From contig CAMYJB010000003.1 of assembly GCA_947258565.1 (NCBI GenBank), positions 124,001-188,000 of the forward strand: DNA of 64,000 nt, given 5' to 3'. Both the position numbers and the translations under genes were made by a program. This document shows, one piece after another, positions 16,106 through 24,770 of the stretch. Position 1 is the first letter of the stretch, and the number at the start of each line of letters is the position of its first letter. The DNA comes from an uncultured Woeseiaceae bacterium (GTDB taxonomy: Bacteria; Pseudomonadota; Gammaproteobacteria; Steroidobacterales; Woeseiaceae). Below the pieces are notes generated by a model that saw nothing but the letters and a program-made list of their open reading frames with translations, ran no database searches and had not been told where the DNA came from.

Positions 16106-19100
16106 GACATACGGAGATCGCGCTGCGGCGACCCGTAACGACGGTAGTCGTCTTCGTCGCTCTTGCGCTCGTCGGTCTGATCGCGTCGCGTCTGCTGCCT
16201 CTGGAAAAATTTCCGGATATCGAATTCCCCGGGATCTTCATCCAGATCCCCTACGAAGGTTCGTCGCCGGAAGAGATCGAGCGCCTCATAACGCGTCCCG
16301 TCGAAGAGGCGCTCGCGACGCTGTCGGGTGTCGAGCAGATGTTCTCGACATCCACCGAGAACGATTCGCAGATCTTCCTGCAGTTCGACTGGGACCAGAA
16401 CATGGGCGCAAAGGGCATCGAGGCACGCTCCAAGGTCGATGGCATCCGGCATCAACTGCCCGACGATATTCGCCGCGTCTTCGTCTTTACGGGGTCATTG
16501 GGAGACCAGCCCGTGCTGCAGCTGCGCATCTCGAGCGAGCGCGACCTGTCCGACAGTTACGATCTGCTCGACCGGATGCTGAAACGTCGTCTCGAGCGCA
16601 TCGACGGGGTGTCCCGCGTCGAACTGCACGGCGTGGACCCGCGGGAAATCCGGATTCTTCTCGATGCCGACATGATCGCGGCTTACGGTATCGACGTCGC
16701 TGACCTCCGCGACGTGCTGACGCGTAGCAATTTCGCGGTCAACGCAGGCAGGCTCACCGCGGGCGACCAGCGGCTGAGCGTGCGCCCGCGCGGAGAGTTC
16801 ACTTCGATCGAGGATATTCGCAACCTCGTTGTATCCGCCAACGGCTTGCGCCTCGGGGATATCGCGCGCATCGAGCTGCGAACGCCGGAACGAAATTACG
16901 GTCGGCATCTCGATCGCGACTACGCAATCGGCGTGGCGGTAAACAAGACGACAGGCTCCAATCTCGTCGACGTGACCGACCGCGTAATGGAGGAAGTAGA
17001 GGCAGTTGCCAAATTGCCGCAGATGCGCGGGATAAACATCTTCCCGCTGGACAACGCCGGGGACAGCGTTCGCAAATCCCTTTCCGACCTGCTGAATGCG
17101 GGGCTGCTCGGCGGCCTGCTTGCCGTCATCGTCCTGTATCTGTTCCTGCGCCAACTCTCCACGACGCTGATCGTCATCTCTTCCGTGCCTTTCTCGTTGT
17201 TGATTACGCTGGGCGCCCTGTATTTCGCGGGACTGTCGCTGAACATCCTGTCGATGATGGGACTGATGCTCGCCATCGGTATGCTCGTCGACAATGCTGT
17301 CGTCATTACCGAGAGCATTTTCAGGCATCGCGCGACGGACAAGGAAAGACCCTTCAATGCAACCCTGAAGGGTGTGCGTGAGGTCGGGACCGCAGTCATC
17401 GCGGGTACGGCGACAACCATCATCGTCTTTGCACCGATCATTGTCGGCACCAAGAACGACATCATGGTCTTTCTCACGCATGTGGCAGTGACGATTATCG
17501 TCGCCCTGCTCGCCTCGCTCCTGATTGCGCAGACGCTCGTGCCGATGCTTGCGGCCCGCATTCGCCTGCCGAAGCCGCCGCAAAGCGGCGCACTGATTCC
17601 CCGGCTGACCCGTGCCTATACGAAAAGTCTGCGCTGGATCATCGGCCATCCGTGGTGGACGGGACTCGGCATCGTCATTACCTGCGTCATCGGCGTATTG
17701 CCGTTGGCGCTCCAGGTCGTCAAGTTCGACATGTTCCCCCAGGATGTGGGGCGGCGACTGTTCATGCCCTATCATATCGAGGGACAGCATCCCGTGAAGC
17801 GTGTCGAGGCCGCCGTCGACACGATAGAGGAGTACCTGTTCTCGCGGCAGGAAGAGTTCAATATACGCTCCGTTTACAGCTACTTCGACCAGGGCCAGGC
17901 ACAGTCGACACTGCTATTGACAGAAGAGGACGATGCCACCCTGTCGACGAAGGAGATCATCGAACGCATCGAGGCGGACATGCCGACGCTCGCCATCGGC
18001 AAACCGACCTTCCAGTTCGATCAGCAAGGCGGCGGCGAGGGATTCACGGTCCAGATCTCCGGCGACTCGACGGAACTGCTGAACGAACTGGGCGCCGAGG
18101 TCGCCCGCGCCTTGTCGTCAATCGAAGGGCTCAAGGACGTGCGGTCCGATGCGGAAGCCGGCGAAAAGGAGGTGCGCGTCGCGATAGACAGAGACCGTGC
18201 AGCCATAGTCGGACTGACGGCATCGGACATCGCACAGACGATCGCCATCGCCATGCGCGGCGAGAACCTGCGGGAGTTTCGCGGGGAGACGGGCGAGATC
18301 GAGGTCCGGCTCGCATTCCGGGAAGACGATAAGCAGAACGTCGAACAGCTTGCCAACCTGCCCCTGTTCACGCCGGACGGCAACCGCATAAATCTCGGCA
18401 GTGTTGCGTCACTCCATGTGGGGCAGTCGCCAGCGACGATCCGGCGCACGGACCGGCAGACGGCCGTCATTCTCTCCGGCAACCTCGAGGACGACTTCAG
18501 CGCAGAAGACATAAGGCCGGACGTCAAGAGCCTGATGGACCAGATCGAGTTGCCGCCGGGTTACAGCTGGAAGGAGGGCCGCGGTTTCGAACGGACGGAC
18601 GAAACCCAGGCCATGATGGTTACCAATATCGTGCTCGGCGTCGCATGTATCTTCCTGGTCATGGCCGCCTTGTTCGAGTCCCTCCTGTTGCCGTTTTCGA
18701 TCATCCTCGGATCGATTCTGTTCTCGATCTTCGGTGTGTTCCTGTTTTTCGCCGCAACGGGAACGACTTTTTCGTTCATGGCCATGATCGGCATCATGAT
18801 TCTCATCGGCGTCGTGGTCAACAATGGCATCGTGCTCGTCGATCACGTCAACAACCTGCGCGGCGAAGGGCTGTCGCGCAGCGATGCGATTCTCGAGGCG
18901 GGCCGGGACAGGTTGCGGCCGATCCTCATGACCGTCGCGACGACGATCGTCGGCCTGGCGCCGCTGGCGCTCGGTACCACCCAGATCGGTGGTGACGGCC
19001 CTCCCTATTATCCGATGGCCCGCGCCATTATCGGCGGTCTGGCATTTTCCACCATCGTGTCGTTGTTCCTGGTGCCTGCCCTGTATATCTACTTCGACAA

Positions 19101-19182
19101 GCTGGCGGCGTGGGGCCGCAAGGTCATGCGAACCGCACGCCGCCGCAGCGCCGCCGTCCCGGGGGCGGTTACCGATTCCTGA
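16102..19182 (+). CDS. RND-family efflux permease (second locus, second permease)
   Basis: The 1026-residue RND permease (MRHTEIALRRPVTTVVVFVALAL start) has two six-helix bundles, two periplasmic loops, TM4 GMLVDNAVVITES and TM10 GVVVNNGIVLVDHVN. It is the last gene of the adaptor-adaptor-permease-permease operon. It differs clearly from its upstream neighbour, so this is not a recent tandem copy. Its 3' end overlaps the 3' end of the convergent GlyGly-CTERM gene by 14 bases. No TolC-like channel gene follows, so the outer-membrane partner must be encoded elsewhere. Confidence 0.92.
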   Translation: MRHTEIALRRPVTTVVVFVALALVGLIASRLLPLEKFPDIEFPGIFIQIPYEGSSPEEIERLITRPVEEALATLSGVEQMFSTSTENDSQIFLQFDWDQNMGAKGIEARSKVDGIRHQLPDDIRRVFVFTGSLGDQPVLQLRISSERDLSDSYDLLDRMLKRRLERIDGVSRVELHGVDPREIRILLDADMIAAYGIDVADLRDVLTRSNFAVNAGRLTAGDQRLSVRPRGEFTSIEDIRNLVVSANGLRLGDIARIELRTPERNYGRHLDRDYAIGVAVNKTTGSNLVDVTDRVMEEVEAVAKLPQMRGINIFPLDNAGDSVRKSLSDLLNAGLLGGLLAVIVLYLFLRQLSTTLIVISSVPFSLLITLGALYFAGLSLNILSMMGLMLAIGMLVDNAVVITESIFRHRATDKERPFNATLKGVREVGTAVIAGTATTIIVFAPIIVGTKNDIMVFLTHVAVTIIVALLASLLIAQTLVPMLAARIRLPKPPQSGALIPRLTRAYTKSLRWIIGHPWWTGLGIVITCVIGVLPLALQVVKFDMFPQDVGRRLFMPYHIEGQHPVKRVEAAVDTIEEYLFSRQEEFNIRSVYSYFDQGQAQSTLLLTEEDDATLSTKEIIERIEADMPTLAIGKPTFQFDQQGGGEGFTVQISGDSTELLNELGAEVARALSSIEGLKDVRSDAEAGEKEVRVAIDRDRAAIVGLTASDIAQTIAIAMRGENLREFRGETGEIEVRLAFREDDKQNVEQLANLPLFTPDGNRINLGSVASLHVGQSPATIRRTDRQTAVILSGNLEDDFSAEDIRPDVKSLMDQIELPPGYSWKEGRGFERTDETQAMMVTNIVLGVACIFLVMAALFESLLLPFSIILGSILFSIFGVFLFFAATGTTFSFMAMIGIMILIGVVVNNGIVLVDHVNNLRGEGLSRSDAILEAGRDRLRPILMTVATTIVGLAPLALGTTQIGGDGPPYYPMARAIIGGLAFSTIVSLFLVPALYIYFDKLAAWGRKVMRTARRRSAAVPGAVTDS

Positions 19183-19954
19183 GCCGGCGCAGCCCGAATA
19201 TGGCTGCAGAGATCCCGAGCAGCATCAACAGGACCAGGTCGACTGCTCCACCGCCACCGCTGTTGACGGTGATACGTGTCTCGGTCGCCGGCGCATCACG
19301 GTCCATGTCCTCCAGCGGCAGGAAAGCCAGCTCGGAGGTGTCCTCGGGACCGAAGAACGCGAGGAATTCGCCGGTGTCAGCGTCGAATACTTCGATGAGT
19401 ATGTCGTAGTCGCCCCTCGGGTAGCCCGATACGAGGTCCGTTGCGATGACGTAATCGTCGGCACCGGATGAACCGAAGATCGTGAAGTCCTCGGTTACTG
19501 CATACTCTTCCCAGGGTCCGCCTTCGTAGCTCAGGTAGGCCACTGCGTAGATATCCGCCACCGAATAATAGGTATCGACATCGAACAGCAGATCGATGCC
19601 CGAGTAGTAGCCATCCCGGTCGCTGTCACCGTAAAGCTCGACGTCCGCCAGGTAGAACCAGAAGTCCGTGTTCGCTGACATCGGGTCGTTGAACGCGGTC
19701 TTCGACTGCGCGCCGGACTTCGTCTTTGCACGCGGTTCGGCGTTCGACACGCGGGTCTCGTACTCGTCACGCGATTCCTTGATCACGACGGCATTGTCCC
19801 GGCCGTCACCTTTATAGTGGGTCGAGTGAGTGACGCGCTTGTCGCCATCATCAGCGACGACGGCAGCCGCCGACGTTGCCGAGATCGCGATCAGCAGCGT
19901 TGCCGCAATCATCAGTGCGATTGCCGGTTTTCTATCCAGCTTTGCCGTAATCAT
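19169..19954 (-). CDS. GlyGly-CTERM surface protein, possibly choice-of-anchor H family
   Basis: The 261-residue precursor has a signal peptide (IALMIAATLLIAISATSAAA). The middle domain is rich in Asp, Tyr and Gly, with repeated beta-like stretches (FWFYLADVELYGDSDRDGYYSG, DYVIATDLVSGYPRGDYDILIEVFDAD). The C-terminus is Ser-Gly-Gly-Gly-Gly, one hydrophobic helix and RRLRNR, the tripartite GlyGly-CTERM signal processed by rhombosortase and linked to type II secretion. The body resembles choice-of-anchor H proteins. It probably ends up on the cell surface; its role is unknown. GAGGA precedes the ATG. No rhombosortase gene is in the window. Confidence 0.75.
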   Translation of the reverse strand: MITAKLDRKPAIALMIAATLLIAISATSAAAVVADDGDKRVTHSTHYKGDGRDNAVVIKESRDEYETRVSNAEPRAKTKSGAQSKTAFNDPMSANTDFWFYLADVELYGDSDRDGYYSGIDLLFDVDTYYSVADIYAVAYLSYEGGPWEEYAVTEDFTIFGSSGADDYVIATDLVSGYPRGDYDILIEVFDADTGEFLAFFGPEDTSELAFLPLEDMDRDAPATETRITVNSGGGGAVDLVLLMLLGISAAIFGLRRLRNR

Positions 19955-20258
19955 GGATCCGTCCTCGGTTTCGTTTTCGACGATTACATTTAACGCGCGG
20001 ACGCATGAATCGAAGCTGAACTTACGGGACCCCTGAACAGCACGGGTGAATATGTTGACAAGGCAGGCCGAATTCCGGGAATCCGTTAAGCTGCGATTCA
20101 GGAAACTCGGAAGGTTTCGCCCTGAGCAGCGATCGGACTACAAATAATGATGATCCCCGCGCGCAAACGCGGCCGGACCGGGGACTAGCTCCGGTCTGCT
20201 TTCGGTCGGTGGAAACTGGAAGGCGCCGGATGCGGTTGGCCGGGCGCGTAATTCAGCT
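19955..20258. other. Intergenic stretch without a recognised gene
   Basis: These 304 bases separate two minus-strand genes. The end near 19954 should hold the promoter of the GlyGly-CTERM gene (AT-rich around 19980-19995). A TTGACA at 20055-20060 on the plus strand has no good -10 partner. A stem GACCGG/CCGGTC around 20175-20196 is not followed by a T-run. I see no ORF with a ribosome-binding site and no known RNA motif. Confidence 0.5.
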
Positions 20259-20705
20259 CTAGTCGACGTCGCCTGCCTGGAGACCTGCAATCTGCGCCGG
20301 CGTCGCACCCAGCGATTCGGCGACCCGGTTGAAAAAGTCGATCTCCAGCGGGCTCACGACATGGTCGCTGCGGAAGATGTCGGCAAGCGCCTGGACCGTC
20401 TCGGCCCGGTGCTCCGGTTTCATCTTGCCCTGCACCTTGGCCAGGTACTTGCGCAAGCCGGCTTCCGCGTAGAGCTCCGCGCGGGCTGCAACACGTACGT
20501 CAGCGGTACTCACATCCTCCCCGGTGTGCTGCTTGATGATCTCCTGGATGCGCTCGACCTCGATCGACTGGATGTTGATGTCCGCATCGGCGGCCCTTGC
20601 GAGGGTCATCAGGAGTACTTCCTTGAACAATTCGTTCTGCTTGTCTCCGCCGATGTCCGAGCCGCCGAAGATATTCAGTACGTTCTTGAGATCTGCGAGT
20701 GCCAT
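20259..20705 (-). CDS. TerB-family (tellurite-resistance-like) protein
   Basis: The 148-residue soluble, mostly helical protein matches the TerB/COG4103 pattern: a first half with LLMTLARAADADINIQSIEVERIQEII, and a second half with ETVQALADIFRSDHVVSPLEIDFFNRVAESLG. Both halves carry the acidic D.....E.. motif that in TerB binds metal. The family is linked to envelope or metal stress but its role is poorly known. ATG 20705 is chosen because GAGAGGACG lies just upstream; an in-frame start 19 codons earlier lacks support. It is followed at 75 bases by the DUF418 gene's far end on its upstream side, with no close operon partner. Confidence 0.75.
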   Translation of the reverse strand: MALADLKNVLNIFGGSDIGGDKQNELFKEVLLMTLARAADADINIQSIEVERIQEIIKQHTGEDVSTADVRVAARAELYAEAGLRKYLAKVQGKMKPEHRAETVQALADIFRSDHVVSPLEIDFFNRVAESLGATPAQIAGLQAGDVD

Positions 20706-20780
20706 TACGTCCTCTCTCCCGGGTTCTTGATTGTTCGAATACGGTTGCCGCACGGCAGGCAAGGGCCAGAGTATACACTG

Positions 20781-22091
20781 CTAGCGACGCATCGGCTGCC
20801 TTTGGCCGTAGGTCAGCGAGCGCCATAGCCACTCGGCCGGGCCGAAGCGAAAATGCGCGAGCCACCATGGACTTATGAGCAACTGCAGGCCGATCAGAGC
20901 GGCGACGAAGCCTTGTTGCAGGATGCGCGGAACCTCCGCGTACAGGCCCAGGCCGTAACCGTAGAACAGGCTCGTCATGATTAGCGATTGCACCAGGTAG
21001 TTCGATAGCGCCAACCGTCCGACGGCGGCAAAGCGGTCCACGAGAGCCTCGAGTGCCCCTGACTTCACGACCAGAACAACAGCGCCGATGTGGCCCAGGG
21101 CGACCAGGATACTGCCGAAATAGTTCGGGATGCCCCCGTAGCGGGCCACGAACAGCGGATCGAATTCGTGCGCCTCGAGAAGTACCGCACTCAGGATAAC
21201 GAGTGGCAGCCCGGTTCCGTAACCGGCCAGGACTAACGTCCGGTAGAAGCGCGAGCTGCGCTCACCCGATAGCACGCCCAGCTTCATGAGCGCCATGCCG
21301 AGCAGCATCAATCCACCCACGCGCCACATGACGAATGCCAGCGTCAGGTTAACTTGAATGAACGCCACGAACGGGGCACGGTGCGTGAGTGCGTCGATGT
21401 AGGTTCCGCGGTACGCGGCAACCTCGGTCGCAATGTCCTCCTCATTGGGCGCAAACACGGCTCGAACCTCCTCCCACTCATCGAGTCGCTGTTGCTGCTC
21501 ATCGTCAAGGACCGCACCGTCGGCTTGCTGACGTTCGATTTCGGTAACGTCCGATTGCAGTGCCTCCAGGTAGAAGGAGCTGCCGAAATTGATCAGCAAT
21601 GTCACCGGCAGCACGACACAGGCGATGGTGATGAGCGTTCCGGGCGCCGCCTTGCGCAACAGGAAGATCACCATCCCCATCAGTGCATAGTGGAACAGGA
21701 TGTCGCCGAACCAGATAAAATATGCGTGCAGCAGCCCGATCACGATCAGCCAGGCGCTGCGCCGGTAGAAGACCGGAGCGAATTCCGCGCCGCGTGTCTC
21801 AACGCGATTCATCATCAGGACCATGCCCGCCCCATAAAGCATCGCGAAGATGCTCATGAATTTCTGGTCGAAAAACAGGTGCGTGAAGAACCACGTGCCC
21901 ACGTTCAGGGCATCGGCGCCGCCCATGATCATCGGGTTGGAATAAGCGGCGAGCGGCATCGCGAACGCATAAACATTCATGACGAGGATGCCCATGACGG
22001 CAACGCCACGCAGGGTGTCGAGGGAAACGAGCCGCTCGGCCGCCGCGACGGGGCCGGCATTTTGCCCGGAGAGCGGGTTAGGATAACTCAT
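20781..22091 (-). CDS. DUF418 family membrane protein
   Basis: The 436-residue polytopic membrane protein opens with the DUF418-type RLVSLDTLRGVAVMGILVMNVYAF and has about nine to ten hydrophobic segments plus a charged loop around residues 175-215 (ERQQADGAVLDDEQQQRLDEW). The C-terminal third carries the DUF418 domain (NYLVQSLIMTSLFYGYGLGLY, SPWWLAHFRFGPAEWLWRSLTYG). This family is related to acyltransferase-like membrane proteins (YeiB), but no activity is established. The ATG at 22091 is preceded by a TTG (22094); no strong ribosome-binding site is visible. It is divergent from the tiny ORF at 22195. Confidence 0.85.
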   Translation of the reverse strand: MSYPNPLSGQNAGPVAAAERLVSLDTLRGVAVMGILVMNVYAFAMPLAAYSNPMIMGGADALNVGTWFFTHLFFDQKFMSIFAMLYGAGMVLMMNRVETRGAEFAPVFYRRSAWLIVIGLLHAYFIWFGDILFHYALMGMVIFLLRKAAPGTLITIACVVLPVTLLINFGSSFYLEALQSDVTEIERQQADGAVLDDEQQQRLDEWEEVRAVFAPNEEDIATEVAAYRGTYIDALTHRAPFVAFIQVNLTLAFVMWRVGGLMLLGMALMKLGVLSGERSSRFYRTLVLAGYGTGLPLVILSAVLLEAHEFDPLFVARYGGIPNYFGSILVALGHIGAVVLVVKSGALEALVDRFAAVGRLALSNYLVQSLIMTSLFYGYGLGLYAEVPRILQQGFVAALIGLQLLISPWWLAHFRFGPAEWLWRSLTYGQRQPMRR

Positions 22092-22132
22092 CAAGTGTTA
22101 CTTTTACAGCCTTGTTTTTCTGCGATTTTTCC

Positions 22133-22161
22133 TTGGAATTCCGGATGATCCGAGACATACT
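22133..22161 (+). promoter_or_regulatory. Candidate sigma-70 promoter of the 26-codon ORF
   Basis: TTGGAA (22133-22138), a 17-base spacer and CATACT (22156-22161) point toward the tiny ORF at 22195. The spacer contains the inverted repeat CGGAT-G-ATCCG (22142-22152), which might be a protein-binding site. RNA would start near 22168, leaving about 27 bases before the start codon. Confidence 0.5.
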
Positions 22162-22194
22162 CTCGCTGGGCAAACTACTGAAAGGAGGTGATCC

Positions 22195-22275
22195 ATGTCT
22201 AGTGAGATTGCAAGGTTATCGAGAGAACCGTTGGGTCTTGGCCGGATTGTGGAGCACCCTTCCGTAATCCTCTGA
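22195..22275 (+). CDS. Tiny stand-alone ORF with extended Shine-Dalgarno
   Basis: The 26-residue product starts MSSEIARLSR and ends EHPSVIL; it is not a membrane peptide and I do not recognise it. Immediately upstream, AAAGGAGGTGATCC (22181-22194) is complementary along its whole length to the usual 3' tail of 16S rRNA, far beyond a normal ribosome-binding site, and ends right at the ATG. A promoter (22133-22161) and a textbook terminator (22305-22331) bracket the ORF, giving a transcript of about 165 bases with no other gene. It could be a small protein, a leader peptide without a following gene, or an RNA that acts by itself. The signals are seen directly; that a protein is made is inference. 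Confidence 0.6.
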   Translation: MSSEIARLSREPLGLGRIVEHPSVIL

Positions 22276-22304
22276 CCCTTCGTTTTTCGATACTGCTCTC
22301 ACGG

Positions 22305-22331
22305 AAGGCCGCCCACCGGGCGGCCTTTCTT
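22305..22331 (+). terminator. Rho-independent terminator after the 26-codon ORF
   Basis: AAGGCCGCCC, a three-base loop ACC and GGGCGGCCTT form a perfect 10-bp stem, followed by TCTT. The downstream T-run exists only on the plus strand, so it serves the tiny ORF rather than the convergent secreted-protein gene. Confidence 0.85.
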
Positions 22332-22389
22332 ATTCGCGCAGGGCGCGGGCAGTTGTGGCGGCGGCCGGAGCCGCCGCCAGCGAGCAACA

Positions 22390-23163
22390 CTATTCTTCCT
22401 GCGCGGGGCGGCGCCTCACCCGGGCGTCATACATGCGCGAAACGTCGCAATCCATGAGATCGCCGACGAGTTCGCCCTGCTTCTCCCAATCCTGCTGGTC
22501 GCCGTAGCGCTGGTAGTCCTGTCCGTTCTGGGTGTGATTGTCCCAACCGGAAACCATTTTGAAATCGAAGTCGAAATCGCCCCCACCGTAAACCGGGAAC
22601 ATCATCCAGGAACCCTCGTGGTAACCGGTTTCGGTCTGGTATTCCGTCCAGGCATCCAGGCCTGCCATCAATTCCGGCCACTTGCTGGAATCCTCGGGTC
22701 CCGTACAGTCGGAAAAGGCAAGCACCAGCGTGTCCGGTGCGGGCCCTTCCCCGGGCGACTTGAGTTCCGTGGTCGCAAAATTGGTGTGGGAATCGCATTC
22801 GATCACCTCACTAAACTGCTGACCGATCTCGCTGCCCTTGGCCATCCACAGGTCCGTCCCACTGCCCATGGCATCGCCGCTGGGCCAGGACCCCAGCCAG
22901 CCGACATCAAAGGTGTTTTCACCGAAATAGTGTGGTGTCAGCGTCACGGCGAAGTAGTTCTCTCCACCATTGTCGTCCATCCACTGGTTCCAGTTATCGA
23001 TGACTGCGTCGAGTTCCGCCGGGCCTTTCCCGGCGCGGTAGTTGCAGGTGTAGGTTTCCACCGGCACGTATCGCCTTGCTTCCTGTTCGTGGTTGTCGGC
23101 GTATGCCGGGCCCATTCCGAATACGAGTGCCGCTGCCGCGGATGCGGCGAGGATCTTGTTCAT
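22390..23163 (-). CDS. Secreted protein of unknown function
   Basis: The 257-residue product has a clear signal peptide (MNKILAASAAAALVFGMGPAYA, cut before DNHEQ) and should be periplasmic or secreted. The mature part is acidic, rich in Trp, Gly and Asp, and contains five cysteines (for example ETYTCNY, VIECDSH, SDCTGP, MDCDVSR). Paired half-patterns around W.W (DNWNQWMDDN, PELMAGLDAW) suggest two related alpha/beta units, each perhaps of a dimeric ferredoxin-like fold. I do not recognise a family. ATG 23163 is chosen because it begins the signal peptide; an upstream in-frame start would add 16 residues without purpose. It stands alone. Confidence 0.75.
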   Translation of the reverse strand: MNKILAASAAAALVFGMGPAYADNHEQEARRYVPVETYTCNYRAGKGPAELDAVIDNWNQWMDDNGGENYFAVTLTPHYFGENTFDVGWLGSWPSGDAMGSGTDLWMAKGSEIGQQFSEVIECDSHTNFATTELKSPGEGPAPDTLVLAFSDCTGPEDSSKWPELMAGLDAWTEYQTETGYHEGSWMMFPVYGGGDFDFDFKMVSGWDNHTQNGQDYQRYGDQQDWEKQGELVGDLMDCDVSRMYDARVRRRPAQEE

Positions 23164-23232
23164 TGTTGTTCCCCTATATTGATTGTCGAAGTGCCTGGGA
23201 GCCAGGCGCATGGGGAAAGTATAGACGAGGAT

Positions 23233-24480
23233 TCAGGCCACGATGGTTCCCAGCACCCCGAGAAAGCGGTCAATCTCGTCGATCGTGTTGTAGTGCACGG
23301 GTCCCACTCGAACCGCGCCACCCGACTCGTAGATGCCCAGCGACTTCGCGACTTCCACGGCGTAGTTGTGGCCGCTCCAGGCGAAGATATTCTCGGCCGC
23401 GAGCGCCCGGGCGATGTCGTCCGGTGCGTGCCGTTCATGGGTGAACGCGACGGTCGGTCCACGTCTGGGCATTGCCTCATCAGCCGTAATCCCGTGAATC
23501 GTTATGCCGGGTACCGACTGCAAGCCGTGCACGAGATGCAGCGACAGCGTCTGCTCGTACTCCGCGATGGCCGCCATGCCCGCGCACACCTTCTGCCTGC
23601 GGTCACCCTCGCAGCCGGCCATCGTCTCGCCGACCCAGGCAAAATAGTTGACCGCCGCAGCGGTGCCTGCCATGCCTTCGTGCGACGCCGTCCCCGGCGA
23701 GAAACACCACGGAATTGCGGCCGGAGCCGGCCGCACCTTGTAGGGTTCGAGAATCTCCAGGACCTCACGCCGCCCCCAGAGTGTGCCCTGGTGGGGGCCG
23801 AAGAACTTGTACGGCGAACACACCAGGAAGTCGCAGCCGAATTCCTGTACGTCATTAACCATGTGTGGCGCGCTCTGCACCGCGTCGATGTACGTCCACG
23901 CCCCGGCTTCCCGGGCCATCCGGCAGATCGACCTGACGTCATTGATGGTTCCCGTCAGGTTACTGGCAGCACACACGCAGACCAGCCGTGTCCGCGCATT
24001 GAGCAGGTCCTCGAGCTGTTGCAGATCGAATTCGAACGTCTCCGTGTCGAAAGGCAGCCAGCGGATCTTTAACCCGGTGTCACGCGCCAATAGTACCCAC
24101 GGCTCGACGTTCGCATCGTGGTCCATTCGCGACAGGATGATTTCGCCACTGGCATCGAACCGGCGCCCGATCGAACGCGACAGGTGGAAAGTCAACGACG
24201 TCATGTTCTGGCCGAATACGATCTCGTCCGGGGCGGGCGCATTGAGGAAGTCCGCCATCGCCTGTTGAGCATCCGCAACGATGTCGCCGGCCACGACCGA
24301 GGTCCGGAAATATCCGCCCATGTTGGCACTCGCGTGCAACATGCAGTGCGACATTGCATCGACCACGCGCTGCGGCACCTGCGTGCCGGCGGGGTTATCG
24401 AAATAGACTCTCGCGACACCGTCGTCGGTTTCGTGGAGTGCAGGAAATTGCGAACGAATCGCTTCGAGATCGAGGGTCAT
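23233..24480 (-). CDS. Class V aminotransferase, cysteine-desulfurase-like
   Basis: The 415-residue PLP enzyme of aminotransferase fold type I has the substrate-pocket VYFDNPAGTQVPQRV near the N-terminus, the PLP-binding aspartate in YIDAVQSAPH, and the Schiff-base lysine in SPYKFFGPHQG. It resembles the SufS-related cysteine desulfurase-like subfamily, but no catalytic-cysteine loop of the IscS/SufS kind is evident, so sulfur transfer is not assured; another lyase or aminotransferase reaction is possible. ATG 24480 is used; 13 upstream in-frame codons overlap the small gene ahead. It is co-oriented and nearly contiguous with the 68-residue ORF. Confidence 0.85.
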   Translation of the reverse strand: MTLDLEAIRSQFPALHETDDGVARVYFDNPAGTQVPQRVVDAMSHCMLHASANMGGYFRTSVVAGDIVADAQQAMADFLNAPAPDEIVFGQNMTSLTFHLSRSIGRRFDASGEIILSRMDHDANVEPWVLLARDTGLKIRWLPFDTETFEFDLQQLEDLLNARTRLVCVCAASNLTGTINDVRSICRMAREAGAWTYIDAVQSAPHMVNDVQEFGCDFLVCSPYKFFGPHQGTLWGRREVLEILEPYKVRPAPAAIPWCFSPGTASHEGMAGTAAAVNYFAWVGETMAGCEGDRRQKVCAGMAAIAEYEQTLSLHLVHGLQSVPGITIHGITADEAMPRRGPTVAFTHERHAPDDIARALAAENIFAWSGHNYAVEVAKSLGIYESGGAVRVGPVHYNTIDEIDRFLGVLGTIVA

Positions 24481-24494
24481 GGCGGCGCTGGCTG

Positions 24495-24701
24495 CTACTC
24501 TAGAGCTTTGCCGCCCCATTTTTCGCGATGCGCATCCTCGGCACGCTGACGAATCTTCTGGTGCCGTCGGGTCAGCAGCAATGAGCCCGGATCGCAGACC
24601 TCGGCCTTGATCAGGCCGAGATCACTGGCCGCATCGAACAGGCTGGGATACCAGCGTTCCCAGTTCGGCAGCAATTCTTCGACCTGATCGCGAAGACTCA
24701 T
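24495..24701 (-). CDS. Small hypothetical protein
   Basis: The 68-residue soluble protein (starts MSLRDQVEELLPNWERWYP) is rich in charged residues and Trp. It sits 14 bases upstream of the aminotransferase gene on the same strand, so it is likely in the same transcript. Its amino-acid composition looks like a real protein and there is no competing frame. I do not recognise the family. Confidence 0.6.
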   Translation of the reverse strand: MSLRDQVEELLPNWERWYPSLFDAASDLGLIKAEVCDPGSLLLTRRHQKIRQRAEDAHREKWGGKALE

Positions 24702-24770
24702 GGGCCGACTGTAGCCGAGCCCGCTCCGCGTGACAATGACGTGGATCCGGTTTCAGGCGCTACCGTCCTG

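Noticed and set aside
10359-19200. Efflux cluster as a recently transferred island
   Set aside because: No integrase, transposase, direct repeats or obvious change of base composition borders the region.
20041-20200. Possible small RNA in the gap between two minus-strand genes
   Set aside because: A TTGACA and one stem are present, but there is no -10 box at a suitable distance and no terminator T-run.
22181-22194. Possible 3' end of a 16S rRNA gene on the minus strand
   Set aside because: The minus strand reads GGATCACCTCCTTT, like the 16S tail, but the bases before it do not match helix 45 or any rRNA; it is a long Shine-Dalgarno on the plus strand.
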